Part shown: in pieces, positions 6,349 through 10,690 of the stretch
Position numbering within the stretch: position 1 is the stretch's first letter
Layout of the letters: each line of letters opens with the position of its first letter
DNA from: Candidatus Rokuibacteriota bacterium
Lineage (GTDB): Bacteria > Methylomirabilota > Methylomirabilia > Rokubacteriales > JACOUJ01
Direction of reading: 5' to 3'
Length of the DNA: 10,690 nt
Assembly: GCA_016177865.1 (NCBI GenBank)
Contig: JACOUJ010000133.1
Location: 1-10,690 of the forward strand
Notes under the pieces: generated by a model
Databases searched by the model: none
Seen by the model: the letters and a program-made list of their open reading frames with translations, nothing else
What the model was told of the DNA's origin: nothing
Made by a program: the position numbers and the translations under genes

Positions 6349-9297
6349 CTACTTCGTGAAGTGGTAGGTGCCGCTCGGGATGATGTGCTCGCGGGCAAGC
6401 GGTGAGATGTGAGCCAGGTCCTCGTCGCGCACCGGGTAGCCGCGGTCGCGGAGACGCTCGATGCTCCCGGCATACTGGATAGCGGTCGTAACCGCGCATC
6501 CATTGCAGAGAAGGGCGAGGCACGAAGCCTTGTTCATGATCTCCTCGTAGTCGGGCTTCTGGAACTCGCCCTGGTCAGCGAAGAAGTTGCGCTTCGCGAG
6601 ATTGTGGCGCTCCTCGCCGACGTTGAGCTGGCGTCCTTGCCGGCGGCGAAGATCGGGACTCATGGCGAGCCGAAGCGTCGTCATGGTTCGGCGGATCCGG
6701 CCAAGATCCAGAAGGGCTTGGCCTAGGGAGTCCGAGGGCTTGGAGTCGACCAGCTTGGATAGGAGCACGTGGGCCGGCTTCACCTTCATCTGGAGGGACG
6801 CAACGAGCCGAAGGATCGAATCCCACTGGTCGCGGATGCGATCCAGGTTCACGGGATGGCGCAACACGGGATCCAGGCGGCCGTAGTGGGCGTCCTTGTC
6901 GAGCTTGTACAGGCGTTGCCCGGCGATGTCAGCGATCCGCGGGATGAAGTCGATGCCCATGAGCCAGAGGATGGGGAAGAGCAGCTCGACGTAGCCGTGG
7001 GTGTCGGTGGTGTGCTCGGTGGGCCGAAGAACGCTGTCGTTCTCGAGGAACCCGTCCACGACGTGGATGGCCTCTCGCGCCGAGCAAGCGATGACGCGGC
7101 TCGAGAAGACCGTGAACTGATCGGAGACGTGCGTGTAGACGGACACCGCGCGGTCGTAGTACCCGAAATACCTCGGGTACACGGTCCCGAGGAGGGTCCC
7201 GCCGTGGACCACGAAGCGCTGGCCATCGGAGCTGGAGATGGTGCCCTTGCCCCAAACTTTGGAAATGGGCAACGAGTCGAGGAAGTCCACGAGCTCGGCG
7301 ATCACGAGCTTGAGCGTCTCGGGTCGGATGTACCTGTTGGCGACGTAGCGCAAGAGATCCGGCGTGAGGCCGGCGGTCGAGTTGCACATCACCGCGAGCC
7401 CCAGGTTCGTGCCGAGCGCCACGATGCAGGCGTAGAGCGGGATGAGGTGATCAGGCGAAAGGGGCTGCCCCGAGCGCGAGCAAAAGTGGCGCGTCCAGTG
7501 GCAGAGACTGTCGGACTCCATCACCACCTCTTCGATGCGCTTGACGGTGAGGTCTGCATGGAGCAGCTTTCGCAGCTTGACGACGGACGAGGATTCGGCC
7601 TCCTTCTCCAGGCGAGGCACGAAGAGGTGGTCCTTCCGGAGTTGCACGTTGCGGTCGCGAGACGCCTGCCAAGCCAGCTCGGAGAAGTCGTTCGCGAGAC
7701 GGGAGAGCTCGTCGTTGCCGTGGATGGAGATGTTGTGCGTCTCGCAGAAGCGTTCGCGCTCTTGCTGCCACCGGTCCTCAGGAAGGAGCAGGTTCCAGAA
7801 GGAGACGTAGTCGTTGCTCGCGGGGATGTAGACGTCGCCCGAGCGCAGCGCCTTCTGCAACGCGCGGAAGAAGAAGATCTCGTAAAGCTGTCGGTCGAGC
7901 TTCCCTTCCGCGCGGAGATGGGGCCTGACCTTGCGCGGGATGAAGCTGTCGGGCGCGTCGAAGGGGATCTCGTCCCACCCTTCCCGGTTCGCCTGTCGCA
8001 GGAGCTCGAGCGCTTCGAGAAGAGCGGCGGTTCCCGGATTGCCCTTGAAATCGAGGACTTCCAGGAAGATGGGTGTGTAGACTCGGAGGTTGGGGTAGCG
8101 CACCCGAAGCCGGTTCAGGAAGGCATGGATGCGAAGCCGCAACAGGCTCCGGCAGGTTTCGACGCCTCCGCGGAGATCCTCCTCGAGGCGCGTACGGTCA
8201 TGCTCAGCGATGAGAGGCTCGAGGGAGATCTCGTGCCGGCCGAGCGCGAGAGCTTCAAGGCCCATGTCCCCCAGGTCTGCGAGCAGCTCCATGCCGCGGT
8301 GGACCGATTTCCGGTTGAACTCCGCGTTGAGATCCTTGGCTTCGTTCGTCGCCTTGCGCCAGAGGTCGGTCATGTAGTGCGCGTTCAAGTTGACGGCGTC
8401 GTCGATGTGCGTCTTCAGCGTCTCGACGAGGAAGCACCCCATCCGGGCATAGCGCGTCGCGGAGGGCAGCCGTCTGATGTCGTGGGCCGACTCTTCACGC
8501 ACCAGGTCCGCCAGCCGGTGGACGGTCTCGGCATCGACGCTGGACAAGTCGAGCAGCTCCACGCCCTCTCGCATCAGCTCCTGGACGAGCTCCATGTGAT
8601 GCCGGATGGCTTCCGCGTGAGGCGCGGGCGGATCCTCCTTGAGCCGGTTGAGCAAGGAGTACCGTTGTCCCTCGGGCACTTCCAGCATGTGATCGATCGC
8701 TTGCCCAAGCCGCTCGTGGATGGAAGTGCCGATTCGCTCGCGGACCTCCGTCCGAGCGCGCGCCACGAGACGCGAGACGACGGCCTCGAGCGTCAACGGC
8801 GCCGGGAGGACGAACTTCCAGCCCTTGAGGCACTCCTCCGCCTTGCCGTAGATCTCGCGAGCAACGGCACCGAGGAGCTGTTGCCTCGCGATCCACTCCT
8901 CAAGCCTCTGCTCTGCGTCGAGATCGAATCGCTTGAGCCCGAGGTAGGTTGCGATGCGCTGCCGATGCTCGCTCTCGGTGGCCTCCCGGGCGCCGTAGTT
9001 GCCGAAGAGCATGTTGTCCAGACCGAGCTGGCGGCCGAGATGGTTGAGGATGCCGAGCGGGATATCGGAGTAGTCGACGAGGAAGCGGCCGTAATGCCGA
9101 ACGACGCAGAGCTGGAGCGCGAACCCGAGCTGATTGGCGCTGCCGCGGCAACGGCGGATCTCCTCGAGATCCTTCGACGAAAGCGTGTACTCGCGGAAGA
9201 GCTGCTCGGCGGAGGGATCGTCGGGAAGCTCGACGGGGTTGCGGCGTACCCGTTCGGGAAGGAACTGAGCCGACGGCTCCAGCTCTTCAATAGACAT
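6349..9297 (-). CDS. tnpA: Tn3-family transposase TnpA (DDE)
   Basis: 982 residues, the usual full length for this family. The enzyme cuts both transposon ends and joins them to target DNA, forming cointegrates by replicative transposition. The N-terminal third (LFREYTLSSKDLEEI, LGFALQLCVVRHYGRF) matches the DNA-binding part of Tn3 transposases that recognises the terminal repeats. The C-terminal catalytic domain shows D691 in SSDGQRF, D765 in TTDTHGY before LLFPILWLMG, and E895 in NVGEERHNL. The D-to-D (74) and D-to-E (130) spacings are nearly those I recall for Tn4430 (D679, D751, E881). The end, EHIIPSGTYHF, is the typical family terminus. ATG 9297 overlaps the end of tnpI by 11 bp and has no good ribosome site, so it is probably translated by coupling to tnpI. 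No frameshift or internal stop is seen. Confidence 0.96.
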   Translation of the reverse strand: MSIEELEPSAQFLPERVRRNPVELPDDPSAEQLFREYTLSSKDLEEIRRCRGSANQLGFALQLCVVRHYGRFLVDYSDIPLGILNHLGRQLGLDNMLFGNYGAREATESEHRQRIATYLGLKRFDLDAEQRLEEWIARQQLLGAVAREIYGKAEECLKGWKFVLPAPLTLEAVVSRLVARARTEVRERIGTSIHERLGQAIDHMLEVPEGQRYSLLNRLKEDPPAPHAEAIRHHMELVQELMREGVELLDLSSVDAETVHRLADLVREESAHDIRRLPSATRYARMGCFLVETLKTHIDDAVNLNAHYMTDLWRKATNEAKDLNAEFNRKSVHRGMELLADLGDMGLEALALGRHEISLEPLIAEHDRTRLEEDLRGGVETCRSLLRLRIHAFLNRLRVRYPNLRVYTPIFLEVLDFKGNPGTAALLEALELLRQANREGWDEIPFDAPDSFIPRKVRPHLRAEGKLDRQLYEIFFFRALQKALRSGDVYIPASNDYVSFWNLLLPEDRWQQERERFCETHNISIHGNDELSRLANDFSELAWQASRDRNVQLRKDHLFVPRLEKEAESSSVVKLRKLLHADLTVKRIEEVVMESDSLCHWTRHFCSRSGQPLSPDHLIPLYACIVALGTNLGLAVMCNSTAGLTPDLLRYVANRYIRPETLKLVIAELVDFLDSLPISKVWGKGTISSSDGQRFVVHGGTLLGTVYPRYFGYYDRAVSVYTHVSDQFTVFSSRVIACSAREAIHVVDGFLENDSVLRPTEHTTDTHGYVELLFPILWLMGIDFIPRIADIAGQRLYKLDKDAHYGRLDPVLRHPVNLDRIRDQWDSILRLVASLQMKVKPAHVLLSKLVDSKPSDSLGQALLDLGRIRRTMTTLRLAMSPDLRRRQGRQLNVGEERHNLAKRNFFADQGEFQKPDYEEIMNKASCLALLCNGCAVTTAIQYAGSIERLRDRGYPVRDEDLAHISPLAREHIIPSGTYHFTK

Positions 9298-10225
9298 TCA
9301 GGTGGGTGTGCTCGACCGCGGCGGCGAGATCCTCGTCGGACGGGCACACGTAAACCGCCGTGGTGTCGAGGGACTCATGTCCGAGGAGCATCTGGAGATC
9401 CACCAGCTTGCCGGGGTGATCGCGAAGGAAATTCAGCGCGAAGGTGTGACGCAGCGAGTGGACGCTGACGGAGATGCGATCGATCTTCGCGCGTCGCACG
9501 AGCCCGGCGATGACTTGCTGGATGGTGCGGACGGACATCGGCGTCCCGCGCCCGCTCTCGAAAACCGGCGCCGTCGCTGGTGGCTGCCCCCGTGCGTCGA
9601 GGTATTTCCTCAACGCCCGTCGCGCCGAGGTGTTGAGGGGCAGCTCTCGTTCCTTGAGTCCCTTTCCTCGACGGATGCGGACGAAACCCGAGCGATCGCG
9701 AGCTTGGACGTCGCCGATCTTGAGGGCGGCGGCTTCGGCGACGCGGATCCCGGTGTGAACGAGGACCTGCACGAGAGCCAGGTTCCGCGTGGCGTGGCCG
9801 TGCGTCGAAAGTCCTGCGGACCGCAGCAGACCATGGACCTCGGCATCGGCAAGCCCGTGCCGTTTCCGACGTCCCCCAAGCTGGACGCGTTTGACGTCCG
9901 GCGCCGGATCCTCCTTCAGCAAGCCATGCTCGCGCGCCCATCGTGCCAGCCGCCCAAGCGCGTCGAGGTGGCGGTTCGCGGTAGCACCTTTGACGCCGCG
10001 CGCGCCGATCAACCACTCGCGGTAGTTGATGAGATCGGTGGCGATGAGGAGGCCGGGCGCGAACTGCGCGCCAAGCGTCTCCTGGTACCAGCGCCCGAAG
10101 AGGGAGATGTCGTTCTTGTACCCGCTGATCGTCTTCGCGGAGAGATCGGCACGGGCGAGGGCGCGGAGGAACTCCTCCGGCCAGTCCTCCCCGGGGGTCG
10201 GTTGGGGTGGCGAAATTGGGCGCAA
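9287..10225 (-). CDS. tnpI: Tyrosine recombinase TnpI (cointegrate resolution)
   Basis: 312 residues. In transposons of this type TnpI resolves the cointegrate made by TnpA through recombination at an internal site. Residues about 12-105 form the helical core-binding (SAM-like) domain (LSAKTISGYKNDISLFGRWY, then RHLDALGRLARWA). The catalytic domain has every expected residue: R161 in HTGIRVAE, K188 in RRGKGLKE, H256 and R259 in HSLRH, H283 in LLGHES, and the nucleophile Y292 in TTAVYV. The start is TTG at 10225: no ATG or GTG lies upstream in frame, and a GAGGGGG ribosome site precedes it by 6 bases. Fusion of the N-terminus to anything else is not seen. Being in an 11-bp overlap upstream of tnpA, it is very likely the first gene of a tnpI-tnpA operon. 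Confidence 0.94.
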   Translation of the reverse strand: MRPISPPQPTPGEDWPEEFLRALARADLSAKTISGYKNDISLFGRWYQETLGAQFAPGLLIATDLINYREWLIGARGVKGATANRHLDALGRLARWAREHGLLKEDPAPDVKRVQLGGRRKRHGLADAEVHGLLRSAGLSTHGHATRNLALVQVLVHTGIRVAEAAALKIGDVQARDRSGFVRIRRGKGLKERELPLNTSARRALRKYLDARGQPPATAPVFESGRGTPMSVRTIQQVIAGLVRRAKIDRISVSVHSLRHTFALNFLRDHPGKLVDLQMLLGHESLDTTAVYVCPSDEDLAAAVEHTHLNVY

Positions 10226-10226
10226 T
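10216..10226 (+). repeat. 11-bp direct repeat, copy 2 (over the tnpI start)
   Basis: TTGGGCGCAAT, identical to 6328-6338. With the preceding A it is an imperfect palindrome (ATTG....CAAT, 10 of 12 bases symmetrical). It covers the TTG start of tnpI on the minus strand, so a protein bound here could affect tnpI expression. Confidence 0.55.
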
Positions 10227-10230
10227 GATA

Positions 10231-10238
10231 ACCCCCTC
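10231..10238 (-). promoter_or_regulatory. Ribosome binding site of tnpI
   Basis: Read on the minus strand this is GAGGGGGT, ending a few bases before TTG 10225. It is the reason for accepting the uncommon TTG start, as no other start codon lies upstream in frame. Confidence 0.6.
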
Positions 10239-10256
10239 GATAGACGGGTGGTTTGA

Positions 10257-10273
10257 TGCGTATAACGTAGGCG
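10257..10273 (+). other. Candidate TnpI core site 1
   Basis: TGCGTATAACGTAGGCG is an imperfect dyad: GCGTA, five bases, TAGGC. It matches the second unit (10309-10325, opposite strand) at 13 of 17 positions. Two short inverted arms around a 5-6-bp centre is the form of a tyrosine recombinase exchange site. Confidence 0.4.
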
Positions 10274-10284
10274 ACGGGGGTCTA

Positions 10285-10315
10285 ACTATACATCCAATTA
10301 GTACTGGGCGCGTAA
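10285..10315 (-). promoter_or_regulatory. Weak candidate promoter for tnpI-tnpA
   Basis: On the minus strand a TATAGT (-10-like, at 10285-10290) follows TTACGC (-35-like, at 10310-10315) with a 19-bp spacer, longer than ideal. The -35 would lie inside candidate core site 2, so TnpI binding could repress its own transcription. Sigma specificity in this host is unknown. Confidence 0.25.
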
Positions 10316-10325
10316 CTTGTACGCA
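10309..10325 (-). other. Candidate TnpI core site 2
   Basis: On the minus strand this reads TGCGTACAAGTTACGCG, with perfect 5-bp arms GCGTA and TACGC around a 5-bp centre. It is inverted relative to core site 1, with start points about 52 bp apart. This is the better of the two palindromes and the best single candidate for the exchange point. Confidence 0.45.
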
Positions 10326-10338
10326 TAGTTTTGGCGGA

Positions 10339-10357
10339 TCGCCTCCCGGCGAGGCGA
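10339..10357. other. Hairpin with 7-bp stem
   Basis: TCGCCTC pairs with GAGGCGA across the loop CCGGC. On the plus strand it is followed by AAAA, not a T-run, and on the minus strand the T-run comes first, so it is not an intrinsic terminator in either direction. It may be an accessory site or a structure in the leader region. Confidence 0.4.
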
Positions 10358-10370
10358 AAAGGCCCGAAAC

Positions 10371-10397
10371 CTTACGCCAAGGACCCCTTACGGCAGG
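10371..10397 (+). repeat. Pair of short direct repeats next to the right end
   Basis: CTTACGCCAAGG (10371-10382) and CTTACGGCAGG (10387-10397) are near copies 16 bp apart, 8 bp inside the right terminal repeat. Tn4430's site includes two direct repeats used as accessory TnpI-binding sites; these may be the counterpart, though they sit some 45 bp from core site 2. Confidence 0.35.
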
Positions 10398-10404
10398 TTT
10401 CTAC

Positions 10405-10437
10405 AGTAAGAATTCCGGCGGATCCGCCCGGAGACCC
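10405..10437 (-). repeat. Right terminal inverted repeat (IRR)
   Basis: Perfect 33-base reverse complement of 6287-6319. The outer end is ...GAGACCC at 10437, after which the integrase coding sequence begins at once. Confidence 0.95.
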
Positions 10438-10690
10438 TACCTGCGTGCGAAGAACGTACGCGGCGTCCGGAGCGAGCGTCTCATGCGCGGGCGCGCCTTG
10501 GCTCCCGCAGAGATCCGAGCGCTTCTTCGAACGTGCCGGCGTAGGCGCGAGCGTCCCGGTGGCGCGCGCGATGCCGCGATCGTCGCCATCCTCTACGCTG
10601 GCGGCCTCCGGCGCTCCGAGCTCGTGAAGCTCGTGCTCTCGGACTACGAGCCCAAGACGGGCGAGATCGTCGTCCGTGAGGCCAAGGGCA
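10438..10690 (+). pseudogene. Tyrosine recombinase/integrase, N-terminal half removed at the transposon end (3' end beyond window)
   Basis: From base 10438 the frame reads YLRAKNVRGVRSERL, then GRALAPAEIRALL, ARDAAIVAILYAGGLRRSELVKL, YEPKTGEIVVREAKG and off the window. This is the start of a phage-integrase catalytic domain; the Arg in GLRRSE is the first catalytic residue. In related integrases the linker and GRAL segment follow an N-terminal DNA-binding domain of roughly 100-150 residues, which is absent: the sequence to the left is the transposon repeat. The gene was therefore probably split by the insertion, in the linker between domains. It differs from TnpI and lies on the opposite strand. 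The frame stays open leftward through the repeat to ATG 10225, so a chimeric protein is possible. An internal ATG at 10483 could make only the catalytic domain. Later catalytic residues are outside the window. Confidence 0.8.

Larger units (their letters stand above)
10226..10404. promoter_or_regulatory. Control and putative internal recombination region of the transposon
   Basis: This 179-bp stretch lies between the tnpI start and the right terminal repeat, where Tn4430 has its internal recombination site. It holds two inverted 17-bp candidate core sites, a weak leftward promoter, a 7-bp-stem hairpin and a pair of 11-12-bp direct repeats. The middle (about 10280-10330) is visibly richer in A and T than the rest of the element. 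It also holds GGCGGATCGCC at 10333-10343, a near copy of the palindrome inside the terminal repeats. The role is inferred from position and structure. Confidence 0.6.
6287..10437 (-). mobile_element. Complete Tn3-family unit transposon, Tn4430-like (tnpI-tnpA)
   Basis: The element is 4151 bp, bounded by perfect 33-bp inverted repeats starting GGGTCTCC, close to the GGGG start usual in Tn3-family ends. Contents in transcription order (leftward): right repeat, a 179-bp control and recombination region, tnpI, tnpA, left repeat. There are no resistance or other passenger genes. Use of a tyrosine recombinase rather than a serine resolvase, with its site next to tnpI at one end, is the Tn4430 layout; from memory Tn4430 is about 4.15 kb, so size agrees too. 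All catalytic residues of both enzymes are present, so it could be active. No 5-bp target duplication is seen (gtgat left, tacct right). Confidence 0.92.

Noticed and set aside
6769..9468. 899-codon open frame on the + strand opposite tnpA
   Set aside because: It lies wholly antisense to the clear Tn3 transposase and tnpI end. Its product is a low-complexity run of Val, Glu, Asp and Arg typical of the complementary frame of high-GC genes, with no domain resemblance.
9302..10228. 308-codon open frame on the + strand opposite tnpI
   Set aside because: Complementary frame of tnpI, which has all catalytic residues; the antisense product shows no recognisable motif.
10339..10361. Hairpin as an intrinsic terminator
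   Set aside because: The run beside the stem is A on the plus strand and precedes the stem on the minus strand, so there is no T-run after the stem in either direction.
10331..10627. 98-codon + strand frame starting inside the transposon's right end
   Set aside because: It runs out of frame with the recognisable integrase domain in the same region and gives a low-complexity Ala/Ser/Pro/Arg product.

Overview
The window reads as DNA from an environmental, fairly GC-rich Gram-negative-type bacterium. Large Sec-exported RHS proteins and exported repeat propellers of this style are common in Planctomycetota, Myxococcota and related lineages, but nothing here fixes the phylum. No RNA genes, CRISPR array or replication origin was seen. 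Two blocks make up the window.

Block 1 (1-6184, + strand) is a compact run of three genes for exported proteins, each joined to the next by a 4-base ATGA overlap, so probably one translationally coupled operon. The first is the C-terminal end of a protein with an Ig-like fold (1-471, 5' end outside the window). The second is a 1525-residue RHS/YD-repeat protein (468-5045) with a signal peptide, an RHS core ending in DPGGL, and a 100-residue tip holding 13 cysteines. The third is a 380-residue exported protein built from 46-residue repeats (5042-6184), best read as a closed seven-bladed beta-propeller. A plausible joint role is an extracellular RHS shell with a disulfide-rich cargo and a propeller partner; this is inference. 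No typical small immunity gene follows the RHS gene.

Block 2 (6287-10437) is a complete Tn3-family unit transposon of 4151 bp with perfect 33-bp terminal inverted repeats and no passenger genes. It carries tnpI (tyrosine recombinase) and tnpA (Tn3 transposase), overlapping by 11 bp and transcribed leftward, convergent with the operon. Gene content, gene order, size, catalytic-residue spacing and the position of the putative recombination site beside the right end all resemble Tn4430. The 179 bp between tnpI and the right repeat hold two inverted 17-bp candidate TnpI core sites, a weak promoter candidate, a hairpin and a short direct repeat.

The flanks are a 102-bp gap on the left with no supported gene and, on the right, a tyrosine recombinase gene whose N-terminal half is missing exactly at the transposon end (10438-10690, running off the window). 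There is no 5-bp target duplication and the missing integrase half is not on the left, so the region was probably rearranged after insertion.
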